Shown piece by piece: positions 21,717-32,442 of a stretch of 64,000 nucleotides of DNA (positions are counted from its first letter, which is position 1; the number at the start of each line of letters is the position of its first letter). The notes beneath the pieces are model-generated. The model was not told the origin of the DNA and did not search any database. It worked only from the letters and a program-made list of their open reading frames with translations. The DNA comes from Septoria linicola. Taxonomy: Eukaryota; Ascomycota; Dothideomycetes; Mycosphaerellales; Mycosphaerellaceae. The stretch covers positions 682,001 to 746,000 of the forward strand of contig CP099423.1 of NCBI GenBank assembly GCA_024114885.1, written 5' to 3'. Both the position numbers and the translations under genes were made by a program.

Positions 21717-24374
21717 ATGCCGCACCGTTTCCCGTTCGCCAGTCATACCGCTCACGACGACACTGCGGCTTCGACATCATCATCATCACAAGAGTTGGGC
21801 GCAGACGAAGTACCTCAGAAGCGCTTGCGGCGATCCTCGCTGTTGAGGAAGCCGTTGAGCTTATGGAGGAGGCATCATGCAGATACCAACGAGCAAGCCC
21901 TGCCGCAGACAGCTCCCACTGAGCTGGCCCACATCCCAGAGTACTTTGCTCGACGCTCCAGCTTGCCTGACAATGTACCTGCCGGCAAGAGGGCAATCCC
22001 GTCCTTGCCTCGACCTCAGACGTTCCGTAGGCAGGAGTCGGAGAAGCGAGAGAAGCTATTGGAGGTGGAGCCTACAACAAAGGAGCGCAGAGCACTGAGT
22101 GAGGATAGGCGGAGGAGCAGCGCGGCCACTCGCACATTGTCGCCGAGGCCGTTCCCACTGCCGTCGTTGTCTGCTCCAGACGTAGCCGACTCGCAAGGTG
22201 AAGCTTTGCCAGGCGTAGCTGTGTTAGCTGCTCAGCACGTGGACACCACTGCTCGTTCATTGTCCGACTTACCTCCCCTTCAAATCCCCAATGCTGATGA
22301 GCAGAGACCCTTCATCGACGACGACCGACCGATAGAAGGAAGCGATATCGATCGAGCCACTTTACTGGAAGAATTTGACCGGCGTTGGATCCTGAACCTT
22401 TCCATGCATTTTCGAGACAAGTCGAATCGCGAAAAGTTCTTCGTCACATACGCAGAGAGGCCAACGCAATGGCGGAGGCTCACCATTTCCTTGGACTATC
22501 GAGACGCGTCTGAAGAGTCGCTTGAGGCAGACCTGAGCACCTTACACTACCAGCGTGATAAGAGCCTTCGGATTTATGAGGCAATCCGTGACTCCTTACC
22601 TGATATTCAGTACTACGACACAGTCACTAATCTCAAGCTGGAAACTACTGCAGACGATGGTCAATTGCACGTCCATGTGCGAGAGGATGCGAATGAAATT
22701 GTTGACTGGCCTGAGATATCGCTTTTCAACCACATCCAATGTCCTAGGTTCAATGAAAGCTCACTTGAATTTGACTCACACCTCTCGGGTTTCGTGTACA
22801 AGGTGCGCTTGAACGGTCGTGTGGTCATCAAGAAGGAAATCCCAGGACCAGACACGGTGGACGAATTCATCTATGAACTCAACGCCCTTGACTCGCTGAT
22901 CGATAGCAAGCACGTGGTACACTTGGAAGGGCTGGTAACGGATGATCGAGGCGAGTCTGTCAGAGGCTTGCTTATCTCGTACGCAACCCAAGGTGCACTG
23001 GTTGACATGGTTTACGACTTTCGAGGCTCCTCATCACTTTCGTGGCATCGACGAGAAAAGTGGGCCAAGCAGATCGTGTCTGGCCTGGCCGATATCCACG
23101 AAGCCGGTTTTGTGCAAGGCGACTTCACCTTGTCGAACATTGTGATTGACGCCGACGACAATGCCCAAATCATTGACGTCAACCGGAGAGGCTGTCCCGT
23201 CGGCTGGGAGCCTCCCGAGCTCAATAAGCTGATAGACAGTGGACAACGTATAAGCATGTGTATTGGTGTCAAGACTGACCTCTTCCAGCTTGGCATGGTG
23301 CTATGGGCGCTTGCAGAGGAAGTGGATGAGCCTGAGAGGGTCGAGCGACCCTTACCGCCTGTCGTCGATGGTACTCCAGGATACTTGCGCACGATTGTGG
23401 AGATCTGCCTGAGTGAACGGCCCCAAGGACGAAAGAGCGCCGTGCAGTTGCTGCAGTACTTCCCTCGCTGTGCAGGACAGTCGCCATCTCGCCGTGTGTC
23501 AGCTGAGTCTGCATACAATTCACCATTCTCAAATCGAAGTTCCTCTTCGACCGCACATCGATCGGCTAAGCAGTACATCGACCCAGACATGGCCATCACT
23601 ATTGATGACATCAAGAGACGCAGAATGCAGGAGACTACCAATTATTCTTCGCGGCTCCAGGATGCTGTGACATACATGCAGCCCTTCTCCAATCCCCCTT
23701 CAATGTACGCTTTCGAGTCTGAAGGATCGTATGTGGTAGGGGGCCGACGAGGCGAGACCCGCAGTCGAGGAAGGTCCCCCGTATCTAGCAGACGAAGGAG
23801 AAGCTCCCCTCTCGGGCGAACCGTATCCAGTGCCACATCGTACGAGAACTCGCCAACCCGCCACAGGTACGCTGATCGCAGGAGCGACTGCAGCGATAGC
23901 GAAAGTGAAGTGCAATATCGACGAGAAGATTCGGGCTGGCAGAGGCCAATTAGCAATGGCAACAGAATCGATGATGCCGGATCCGTATCACCCGTTTCTC
24001 GCAGGATCGCGGATCTGCAGAGTCGTGATCCAGTGCACGTTGGAGAGCTACTGCATACTGATTCTGTATTTGATGAAATGATGGACAACCTCGACCTGAA
24101 TGCGACACCGCGAAGGAGCGATAGGCCGGAGCCGCCATCTACGCCTCGACCCAGCTCCGTGAGCGAGCCACCGACGCCAGGATCCTTCTACACGCCTGCA
24201 GTCACGCCGAATGAGTCGAGCGCCAAGATCAATGACAGCAATACACCTATGGCTGTCGGTCAGGAGAGGTGTGGTGCAGATGACTGCCAACATACGACCA
24301 TGATGAATGACGACAGTAACGTCGCTCGCATACCGGTGACACAGAACGGTACACTCGTGGTGAGAAAGGAGTGA
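21717..24374 (+). CDS. protein kinase-like protein with divergent catalytic motifs, large
   Basis: Single exon of 885 residues from the first in-frame ATG. A basic N-terminal third (RRSSLLRKPLSLWRRHH) is followed by a globular region and, from about residue 350 to 600, a kinase fold. It has the Lys of VVIKKE (about 372), VHLEGLVTD, LADIHEAGFVQGDFTLSNIVID in place of HRD...N, IIDVNRRG in place of DFG, and WEPPEL in place of APE. The catalytic-loop Asp and Asn are present, but DFG reads DVN. This pattern is common in fungus-specific kinase-like proteins, so activity is uncertain. The C-terminal 280 residues are Ser/Arg/Pro-rich and likely disordered, with SR-type patches (RGRSPVSSRRRRSSP). Confidence 0.85.
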   Translation: MPHRFPFASHTAHDDTAASTSSSSQELGADEVPQKRLRRSSLLRKPLSLWRRHHADTNEQALPQTAPTELAHIPEYFARRSSLPDNVPAGKRAIPSLPRPQTFRRQESEKREKLLEVEPTTKERRALSEDRRRSSAATRTLSPRPFPLPSLSAPDVADSQGEALPGVAVLAAQHVDTTARSLSDLPPLQIPNADEQRPFIDDDRPIEGSDIDRATLLEEFDRRWILNLSMHFRDKSNREKFFVTYAERPTQWRRLTISLDYRDASEESLEADLSTLHYQRDKSLRIYEAIRDSLPDIQYYDTVTNLKLETTADDGQLHVHVREDANEIVDWPEISLFNHIQCPRFNESSLEFDSHLSGFVYKVRLNGRVVIKKEIPGPDTVDEFIYELNALDSLIDSKHVVHLEGLVTDDRGESVRGLLISYATQGALVDMVYDFRGSSSLSWHRREKWAKQIVSGLADIHEAGFVQGDFTLSNIVIDADDNAQIIDVNRRGCPVGWEPPELNKLIDSGQRISMCIGVKTDLFQLGMVLWALAEEVDEPERVERPLPPVVDGTPGYLRTIVEICLSERPQGRKSAVQLLQYFPRCAGQSPSRRVSAESAYNSPFSNRSSSSTAHRSAKQYIDPDMAITIDDIKRRRMQETTNYSSRLQDAVTYMQPFSNPPSMYAFESEGSYVVGGRRGETRSRGRSPVSSRRRRSSPLGRTVSSATSYENSPTRHRYADRRSDCSDSESEVQYRREDSGWQRPISNGNRIDDAGSVSPVSRRIADLQSRDPVHVGELLHTDSVFDEMMDNLDLNATPRRSDRPEPPSTPRPSSVSEPPTPGSFYTPAVTPNESSAKINDSNTPMAVGQERCGADDCQHTTMMNDDSNVARIPVTQNGTLVVRKE

Positions 24375-24576
24375 AATAGCATTGCAATTGGCATTTCAAC
24401 CTTGTATCTTTGTAGCATAGTTTGCGAGCATTAGAACATGAAACTACCCAGCATATTTTGCTGCCATCATTATTTGCTTGGCGCAAATTACGATAAGCTT
24501 ATCGGTCATTTCCACTTTCAAGTCGTGCATCCTTCATCCACTTTCTTCCCCACTACCTTGAACGAATACCTCCACC

Positions 24577-25296
24577 ATGTCTCTGCCAGTCTGGAAGACC
24601 GATTTAATCGAGAAGGCTCTGAATGCCGATATCCTCAAGTTTGGTTCCTTCACATTAAAGTCGGGGCGAACAAGTCCTTACTTCATCAACTGCGGGCTCT
24701 TCTCCAAGTTTGGTCTCAGCCGTGCCTTCAATGGCGCCTATGCACGCACGATCCACGAATACGCGCAGAAGAACTCTGACTTCGACTTCGACGTCATCTT
24801 CGGTCCCGCATACAAAGGCATTCCCATTGCCGGTATCACGGGCAACGAGCTGAGCCACCTGGACGAAGCACGCTGGGACGGTAAAGGCTATAGCTTCAAC
24901 AGGAAAGAGGCTAAGGACCATGGCGAGGGAGGCACGATCGTAGGAGAAAGTCTGAAAGGCAAGAAGGTCATCATCATTGACGATGTGATCACCGCTGGCA
25001 CGGCCATCCGCGAGGCCATCGACATCATCAAAGCGCAAGGTGGAACCCTGGCGGGCATTGTGGTTGCTGTGGATCGGCAGGAGAAAACGCCCACGCAGGC
25101 CGAGAAGGAGGGCAAGGGAGATGATGGGACGGCGAGAGCAAGCGCTATTGGCGAGGTGAGGCGCGAGACTGGTGTGCCTGTGCTCGCTGTGCTTACGCTG
25201 GAGGATATCATTGCTGGCGCGCATAAGTTGGGCAAGAGCGATGAGGTCAAGCAGATGGAGGAGTACAGGAAGCAGTATGGCGCCACAGATGCTTGA
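24577..25296 (+). CDS. ura5: orotate phosphoribosyltransferase
   Basis: Single exon, 239 residues, the usual length for fungal OPRTase. It catalyses orotate + PRPP to OMP in de novo pyrimidine synthesis. FGSFTLKSGRTSPYFINCGLF, FGPAYKGIPIAG, and YSFNRKEAKDHGEGG with the flexible-loop residues precede the PRPP-binding motif VIIIDDVITAGTAIREA (about residue 128). The ATG at 24577 sits in 'caccATG'. The end is 60 bp from the stop of the convergent SDR gene. Confidence 0.97.
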   Translation: MSLPVWKTDLIEKALNADILKFGSFTLKSGRTSPYFINCGLFSKFGLSRAFNGAYARTIHEYAQKNSDFDFDVIFGPAYKGIPIAGITGNELSHLDEARWDGKGYSFNRKEAKDHGEGGTIVGESLKGKKVIIIDDVITAGTAIREAIDIIKAQGGTLAGIVVAVDRQEKTPTQAEKEGKGDDGTARASAIGEVRRETGVPVLAVLTLEDIIAGAHKLGKSDEVKQMEEYRKQYGATDA

Positions 25297-25356
25297 GGGT
25301 AAAGGACACAACAACAATCTATCAACAATCGCCCCGCTTCTATGCGGAAGCACTCC

Positions 25357-26196
25357 TCATGCGGCGCTCGTCTGCTCTCTGGGCAATCCGTCCGAATAGA
25401 GCAGCCATCTTGTGGACGCCACCGAGCCACCATCAACTTTGAGGTCACTACCAGTAATATAGCTCGACTCCTGGCCCGCCAGAAACGCAATGGTGTTTGC
25501 GACATCAGCCGGGGTAGCCGCACGCTTCAAAGGCGAAGCACCTATCACAGCTTCGATACCACTCGCCATCTCCCCTTCCAGCTCTTGGTGACCCATCTTG
25601 GTCATGATAACACCGGGTGATATGGAATTGATTCGCGCACCCTTTTCGCCGTACGCCATCGCTGCACCTTGCACGCGAAGATTGTTGGCGTATTTGGCGA
25701 ATGCGTATGCTTGGTGTCCCGCAGTAGGCAGGACTTGCTTGTATTCCTCGTGGTTGATAAGCTCTGCGACCGACACAGGAGGCAAGGCGAATGTCATGTG
25801 TGCAGACATTGATGAGATGCAGATGACGGATGTGCCTTGGACCGCAAATTCCTGGAACGCATCGATCACGTACGCTGCACCAAGTAGATCTACCTGGATG
25901 ATCTCCTCGGTAGACTCTGCTGTCATGGGAGATACTCCGGCGGTGTGGACCACGACATCAATTGTGCCGATCGATGCTGCTTGGTGTGCGAATGCTTTGA
26001 CTGATGCATGATCGCTGACGTGCACTTCGATTGTTTTGACAGTGTGTCCTTCGGCTTGCAGAGCTTCTTTGGCTGTATCCCGCGTCGTTTGTGAACGAGC
26101 TCCGAGGACGATGGTTCGATCTCCAGCGATGCGGCGAGCAGCAGCAAGACCGATTCCAGAGGCGCCAATGATGACTACCACGTGTTTCTGTGACAT
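25357..26196 (-). CDS. short-chain dehydrogenase/reductase (SDR)
   Basis: Single exon, 279 residues. The N-terminal nucleotide motif is IIGASGIGLAAARRIA, then GARSQTTRD, VVVHTAGVSP, the catalytic serine in CISSMSAH and Tyr/Lys in YAFAKYA (YxxxK). INSISPGVIMTKM and SSYITGSDLKVDGGS are typical of classical NADP-preferring SDRs. The usual TGxxxGxG begins IGASGIG, losing one glycine. Between the serine and the YxxxK there is an insert (LPPVSVAELINHEEYKQVL) seen in SDRs annotated as hydroxysteroid or levodione-type reductases. Substrate unknown. Confidence 0.92.
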   Translation of the reverse strand: MSQKHVVVIIGASGIGLAAARRIAGDRTIVLGARSQTTRDTAKEALQAEGHTVKTIEVHVSDHASVKAFAHQAASIGTIDVVVHTAGVSPMTAESTEEIIQVDLLGAAYVIDAFQEFAVQGTSVICISSMSAHMTFALPPVSVAELINHEEYKQVLPTAGHQAYAFAKYANNLRVQGAAMAYGEKGARINSISPGVIMTKMGHQELEGEMASGIEAVIGASPLKRAATPADVANTIAFLAGQESSYITGSDLKVDGGSVASTRWLLYSDGLPREQTSAA

Positions 26197-26709
26197 TGCT
26201 GGGTCGGTCTGATGAGAAGGCTGAAGTATCTTGTCGAAGTCCGACGCTGTGGCATCGACGTCTGTGACTTCTACATATAGGCTCTCGATCTCGCTATGCT
26301 CGTGTCAGCTCTAGGATCATGTTTGCAAGGTGATTCTTGCAAAGTCATCGCTCCTCGTTCAGTTCATGGCCCTTGCTAAAGCGCGCCTGTGAGCACCCGG
26401 CCTTTCCACAGTGTAGCTTAGGAGAGCCCAGCTTTCGTATATCTACGATATCAAACGTGGGCGGAAGCATTACCGTACGACTCTCATTGCGAGCGGAACT
26501 CCCGGACGATGAATTACTACGAGGATCTCATGCCCAGGCCGGTACTCGGATCCAAAGCGAGGTTGAGATGACTGTGCCCTGTCTGATCTAATACCTATCG
26601 GGCCAACCGCTTCCATTCAGCATATTTCATCACAGTCTTGCATTCTACTTCACTCCCGCGGCGAAATCGAGCTTTCCATTCTCGCACTCTCAGCAGCAAG
26701 ATGCCATCT
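26197..26709. other. intergenic, nothing recognised
   Basis: Promoter side of the SDR and 3' flank of the alpha-galactosidase. No gene seen. Confidence 0.5.
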
Positions 26710-28529
26710 CTACGCCACAACTCCGATACGATCGAAGTCTGGAGCAAACTGCGTCACACTTGAGAGCTGCGAGATCTTGATCGTGTTCGCAGCATTGGTT
26801 CTAAATCCGTACAAACGGACGAGGAACGAACGCTGAACATCCTTCGTCCAGTCACAGCCCGAGATTGGGAATAGTACACTCTGGCCGGGTCCGTCGTTGA
26901 CACTGATGCTAGCACCACGAACGTTGCTGTACTGATTACCACCGAGATTCCCGATGTCGCAGTTGATGTAGTCGAATCTAACATCTTGAGACGCGGCGCT
27001 TGTGTTGATGCCGGTGAATGTGAGGACATTGTCTGCATTTCCGCCGACATTTCCGACCTTTTGGCCGCCTGAGCAGCCTTGACAGCTTTGGACGTTCGCC
27101 TGGCCACCGCGAGTGACAGCTTCCGCTTCGTAGTATCTCAGCTGAGGCGCAGCAGTAGAGGCTGTGACAATGTTGCTGAGACGGAGTGGGGCCGAGCCGT
27201 GGGCATCGACGGTGGTGAAGTATCGGTTCACGTTGTTGATGACCTCTCCTGTCCACAAATTGGTGACAGTTGCTCTGCTAATGCCGATGGAGCCGAACTC
27301 CAGACCAAGGTTTCTGCGAGTATTGGACTGATCAACAAGAAGCACTGCGCGGTCACCGTTCTGTAGAGGTCCAGCAAACTGGTCGTTGTCGAGCGAGAAG
27401 CGTTGCGTGAGCTTCACTGGCTTGCCCGAAGGATACTGGTTGATCGCGATCAGACCACGATTCTGCAGAATCGACTTGATCGCAGGGTCCATGCCCAGGA
27501 TTCTGGTTGACATGATCAGGGGACTCTTCATCATGGCCCACACGGCGGAGTGTGTGGCTTGTTCGGCGGTGGTCATGCCTGGATTGCCGACTTCCATCAA
27601 GTTCTGCTTACGGTCAGCATGAGTTCATCAGTAGTGTGTCCGTGGTCTCAGCTTACCATATCTGCGAATCGACCTGGTCCCGTCAGATCATTGTTGCAAA
27701 CGTGGATGTTCTTGTTGTAGATGCGGATGATGTTCTGCCATCCTTGAGCGACGCCGTCGCTGACGCGGTATGAGGTTGCGAGCGGAGGTGTCCAAGCTGA
27801 AGGATCGTATAGGCCAGGGTTGTTCGTGTATGGGACACCTATTGGACACAGAAGTTAGTGACCATTGATGATACATCTCCATGATATACAGACTCACCCC
27901 ATTGAGACACCAGCATGCCCTTGATGCCAACCTCACGGAGAGCGTTCTGCATCGCGCCGAATCGAGAAGGGAAATCGCTACGAGGATTCTTTGGTGCGTT
28001 GTTCTGGCCATCGATATAACAGTTGTCGACCTGCTCCAATCAGTACTGTTCGACCTCAGAATAAGATCCGACCTCACCTTGAGATAGTTGGTATTCCAGC
28101 CAGCCAGCTGAAGCGCATCTTGCCTCTCATAATTAAGCGAGCCTGGTCTAGCTGGTCCAGCAAAGTCACAAGCCCAAATGCCCTGGTCGGTGTACATGCC
28201 CCAAGTAAAGCCCTTCGAGATAGCCAGCGAGCTCAATGGCTTGATGCCATCAGGGAAGACGCTACGATCGTAGTCAATAGAGCCATTGGCTTGTGCTGAC
28301 GACCTTGCCAACCACAATCCAGACCGAATTGAGAGTATCCGGCTGCTCTGAAGCCGTCGCTATCAACGGCGTTGATCTGGTCACGCACCCAGGTCTGGTT
28401 GATGGTGCAGGCTGCAACGTTGTATGTGTTGAAGCCCATAACTGGAGTGCGACCGAAGCCATTGTCGAGGGCTGCGGTGAAGGCTGCGGAGCCCAGAAGA
28501 GCAAGGAGTGCTGGAGTTGTCGACAGCAT
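26710..28529 (-). CDS. secreted GH27 alpha-galactosidase with C-terminal carbohydrate-binding-like domain, one frameshift
   Basis: Exons 28529-28078, 28030-27898, 27838-27657 and 27603-26710, about 553 residues. Signal peptide MLSTTPALLALLGSAAFTAA. GH27 marks: NGFGRTPVMGFNTYN, the nucleophile Asp in YLKVDNCYID and the acid/base Asp in GRFADMNLMEVGNPGM. After a beta-sandwich, the last 140 residues (RYYEAEAVTRGGQA...FAPDFDRIGVV) resemble a CBM35-type module. Between DCGWQGRQ and ANGSIDYDRSVFP (about 28293-28310) the frame shifts; exon lengths sum to 3n+2, so one base is missing relative to an intact gene. Removes terminal alpha-galactose from oligosaccharides and galactomannan. Confidence 0.85.
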
Positions 28530-29735
28530 TGTCGATGCTAGGAGGAGACAATCGAGGAATGGTATTGCGATGATCTACTCTATGCCAACCATTGTTCTTG
28601 TCGCATTCTTATACTTGCTTGTGATGTCTTGCTTCTCGGCTTCTCATTCACAGAGAATCTATACCATCGACGACATCGGATCCCGTATGCAACATGCACC
28701 TTCATTGTCTAGTTTCGACCTCCTCCACATTCTATGAACCCCGCACAAAGTCGTAGTTCGAAAATGATGCAGATCACATACGAAGTGGTGCTAGTCAATG
28801 GCTCTAGTCATGTGTGTTTGAGTAGGTACGGCTGCAGCCATCTGTAAGCTTGGGTCTAGCTGACTGGTCAGCTCACGTCGTTTTCCCGGTCCATGCGTGT
28901 GCAGCACGTGGCGTTCCCTCCATCTGGTCGATCTATGTGGTTGTCAGAATGGTCGATGCAAGCAAGATCTGTCTCAAGGTTCGTACTTGGCGATGGGCTC
29001 CATCGAGCTGTGCAGCTTGACATAAACACTGCGCTCGCGATGGCATTGGATTGAATGACCAGACTGATCTCCAAATAGTGGTTGTCATGAACAGAAATCT
29101 CGCAGAAGTTTTGTGGTTACGGCACAAACCGCAAGCGACCAAAGTTCACGCCATGGCCAGCCTCAGTGGAGGAGCACACCCGACATCACTTCTGTGCTTT
29201 CACAAGCTTCTTTGATCATGTGCTCTCGCAACACAAGCCTCGGCAGGACATTGGAAATGTCTTCTACGGCATACACGAGGAATCAGGTTGAAAGGCCCAA
29301 TCGAAGATTCTGCTTCCAGACATTGGCGATCGGCTCCACATATGCCATTGCGCTTGGTATACCTGGCCGAGAATATGGCTGGAATCTGGTGGTTGAAGAA
29401 CAGTGTCCAGAGTGCCTAGACGAGCATGGCGTGAACTCAGGCACAGTTCAAGCATCGAAATTACTTCGCTTTTGTGCTACACCTCCACATGCCGACTGCT
29501 TCCAGGAGCACATGGCCATATTGCAGTCTTGGTATGATTTGGTAGACTGAGCAAACCACCATCTAAGCGTTGCCATGCATCTACTGCAAGGATCTAGAAC
29601 TTCCCCAGATGCATCTCCAGATTTTGCACAAATCGGAGGCCGTGTCCTTGACGACGATCTCCTCCATACCATCTTCACCTCTCTTTCGGGATCTTAGCTT
29701 GTCTGCGCGGCTGAACGCTAGCATTTCTCGTAGGC
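28530..29735. other. divergent intergenic region with a doubtful small frame
   Basis: Should hold promoters of the alpha-galactosidase (-) and transporter (+). A plus-strand frame from ATG 29218 to 29550 (110 codons, Cys-containing, with QCPECLDEHG) has no signal peptide and no recognised family; I do not call it a gene. Confidence 0.45.
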
Positions 29736-31677
29736 ATGGCTCTCGAACACGACCTGGCTACGACGGAGAACGTCGAGCGCGTGGAAGCCCCAGTGACATG
29801 GAAGGCATACTTGCTCTGCGCTTTCGCGTCTGTCGGTGGTATCTACTTCGGCTATGACATTGGAGTCAGTTGATGCGCTTCAGTCCGCAGATCGATCTTT
29901 GCTAACGTCTTTTCCAATACATCAACGGTGTCACCGGATCGCCAGTGTTCGTGCAAGAGGTGGAAGGCCAAGGTGCTGAGGCATTGGCAGGATCCACACT
30001 TTCATTGATCGTCAGCATTCTCTCTGCTGGAACCTTCTTCGGTGCACTTCTCGCTGGAGACTTTGCAGACTACATTGGCAGAAAGTGGACAATCATTCTC
30101 GGATGTGTCATCTACGCCATCGGTGTCGCTATGCAGACCGCTGCCACTGGATACATCGTCAACTTGCTTGTTGCCGGCAGGCTGATCGCTGGAATTGGTG
30201 TCGGTTTCGAGTCCGCGATTGTTATCTTGTACATGTCTGAGATTTGCCCACGCAAAGTCAGAGGTGCATTAGTTGCCGGGTACCAGTTCTGCATCACTCT
30301 GGGCATTCTTGTCGCATCGTGCGTCAACTATGGCGTGCAGTCAATCGACAACACTGCCTCGTATAGGATCCCGATCGCGATACAGTTCCTGTGGGCTATC
30401 ATCCTGGGTGGAGGTCTGTTGTTCATGCCAGACACCCCACGATACCACGTCAAGCGCGGACGTGTTGAGCAAGCTCGTCGATCTCTGGCCACCGTCAGAA
30501 GACAACCGGCTCACTCCGAGTTCGTTGAGCTTGAGCTCGCAGAGATCGTTGCCAATGAAGAATACGAGCGCTCTCTTATGCCTGCTGGAGGCTGGCTCAA
30601 CGGCTGGTTGATCTGCTTCCAGGGCTCGCTATCGAAGCCTAGCTCGAACCTTCGAAGAACAATCCTAGGCACGTCATTGCAGATGATGCAGCAGTGGACC
30701 GGTGTCAAGTAAGCAGAAGTCAGTTTCAGTCGTGAACGCAGCTAACAGGTCGTAGCTTCATCTTCTACTACTCGACGCCATTCTTGCAGTCCACAGGCAC
30801 GATCGATAACGTCTTCCTGATCTCGCTGGTCTTCACCCTTGTCAATGTCTGCTCTACACCTCTGTCATTTTGGACTGTAGAGAGATTTGGCCGTCGCCCA
30901 TTGCTGATCTGGGGAGCCTTGGGAATGTTGATCTGCCAGTTCTTAGTCGCTATCATTGGTGTTACTGTTGGGTTCAACAATGCCACTACATTGCCCGATG
31001 GAACCATCCTTGCGAACAACGTGCCAGCAGTAAATGCTCAGATTGCATTCATTGCGATTTTCATCGTAAGTATAGTGTCTTCTGCTCAATTGCCAACGCT
31101 GACTCGCAAATGCAGTTCTTCTTCGCATCGACTTGGGGCCCAGGAGTAAGTGATACGTACACTGAGATGTCGAAAGTGTGCTAACAAATGGCAGGCATGG
31201 ATCTTGATTGGTGAGGTGTTCCCATTGCCGATGCGGTCGCGTGGTGTTGCTCTTTCCACTGCAAGTAATTGGTAAGTGATCCACAACTTTGCCCGTTAGT
31301 AACAGCACGCTGACTTAATTCAGGCTGTGGAACACTATCATTGCTGTCATCACACCTTACATGGTGGGTAGCAATGAGGGCAACCTTCGCTCCTTCGTGT
31401 TCTTTGTCTGGGGTGGCCTATGTACTAGCGCGTTTGTATACGCATATGACCTCGTTCCAGAGACCAAGGTAAGGGCAAGCCAATGTTCCACTTTCTGCAT
31501 CAATTACTGATCACCTTCCAGGGCCTGACTCTGGAGCAAGTCGATCGCATGTTGGAGGAGACCACGCCTCGCACGTCCGCAAAATGGCGGCCATCGACGA
31601 CCGTTGCGCAGGAGATGGGCATGAAAGGCAGTGTGTCGAATGAGGCTGGTGCGATGTCGGTAGAGAAGACACCTTGA
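29736..31677 (+). CDS. MFS sugar transporter (hexose-transporter type), first intron lacks a normal acceptor
   Basis: Seven exons: 29736-29864, 29918-30708, 30756-31065, 31116-31145, 31195-31271, 31324-31468 and 31522-31677, giving 545 residues. Sugar-transporter signatures: GGIYFGYDIG, GRKWTIILG, AGRLIAGIGVGFES...YMSEICPRKVRGALV, PDTPRYHVKRG, QQWTGVNFIFYYSTPF, ERFGRRPLLIWG, TWGPGAWILIGEVFP and PETKGLTLEQVD. Twelve membrane segments are expected. Introns 2-6 (47-53 bp) are canonical. Intron 1 starts GTCAGT and has a GCTAAC branch site, but where AG is expected (29916-29917, before YINGVTG) the sequence is AA. The conserved YING motif requires splicing there. Near an alpha-galactosidase gene, so it may import released hexoses. 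Confidence 0.88.
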
Positions 31678-32332
31678 GCGCCGTAACAGCCTTTCACTTT
31701 GATGTGAATTGTTGCCTTCACGTTTAACATCGTAGGCAGTGTGGCAGATGCCAGAATCCGAGTGTAAATGTCGCAATAGAATAGGACTGTGTCGGTAATG
31801 AAGATGCTCGGCATTCTTACCTGCAACTGCATGGATCTTCGTCTTAATATAAGCGCACGGGCTGTTTGTCTCCAGTGCAGTCCATCGAGACCATCTGTGT
31901 TACTTCGATCGCCTTCTGCGCGACTTTCATCTTTTACTTGCTATGTGAATCGAGATGCCGGAGGATGGCGGCGGGTGTGGCTCCAACGGTAAGAGGAGAT
32001 CGCCTATTATCAAGCTCGACGTGTGGCAATCCATCATTCGCTCCACGTTTCTGTGGTGTGCAGTCGACACAATAGGGAGGTGTTGCGCGCCAGACCTGAT
32101 TTGTGTGCGCTGATTCCTGGAAAGTCGTCAGAGAGGAGGTAACGGTTCGGTAAAATGAGCTTCAAGGTGGAGCTACTGGATTCGGACTAGCGCCAAGCCA
32201 AGACCACACCACTCAAGTGAAATGGGATCTCCCTCCCATTTTCCGGCGGCTCTACGTGCATAGCTCCGGACCACATATCAAGTATTATATCTGATTTGAT
32301 TTTAGGCTTTGGCATGCAACAGCATAAATCAT
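31678..32332. other. intergenic, nothing recognised
   Basis: 3' flank of the transporter and 5' flank of the tRNA gene. No gene seen. Confidence 0.5.
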
Positions 32333-32343
32333 GCCCTCTTAGC

Positions 32344-32397
32344 GTAAGAATTCACCGACTATGACCTTTGTCATTCAGTTCACTAACATCCTTCGAG
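32344..32397 (+). other. 54-bp spliceosomal-intron-like insert in the tRNA D-stem
   Basis: Starts GTAAGAATTC, carries TTCACTAACATCC (CTAAC branch site) 12-17 nt from its end, and ends CGAG. Length and signals match the protein-gene introns of this window. It separates tRNA positions 11 and 12. Eukaryotic tRNA introns are normally at 37/38 and removed by tRNA endonuclease, so a D-stem insert with spliceosomal marks is unexpected. Confidence 0.75.
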
Positions 32398-32422
32398 TCA
32401 GGGGTAGAGCGCGTCACTAGTA

Positions 32423-32442
32423 TTCCATCCGGAACGCCAGTG
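32423..32442 (+). other. canonical 20-nt tRNA anticodon-loop intron
   Basis: Lies one base 3' of the anticodon between positions 37 and 38, the standard eukaryotic tRNA intron site. Confidence 0.75.

Noticed and set aside
29218..29550. 110-codon Cys-containing frame as a small secreted protein
   Set aside because: No signal peptide, no recognisable motif, and it occupies the promoter region of the transporter.
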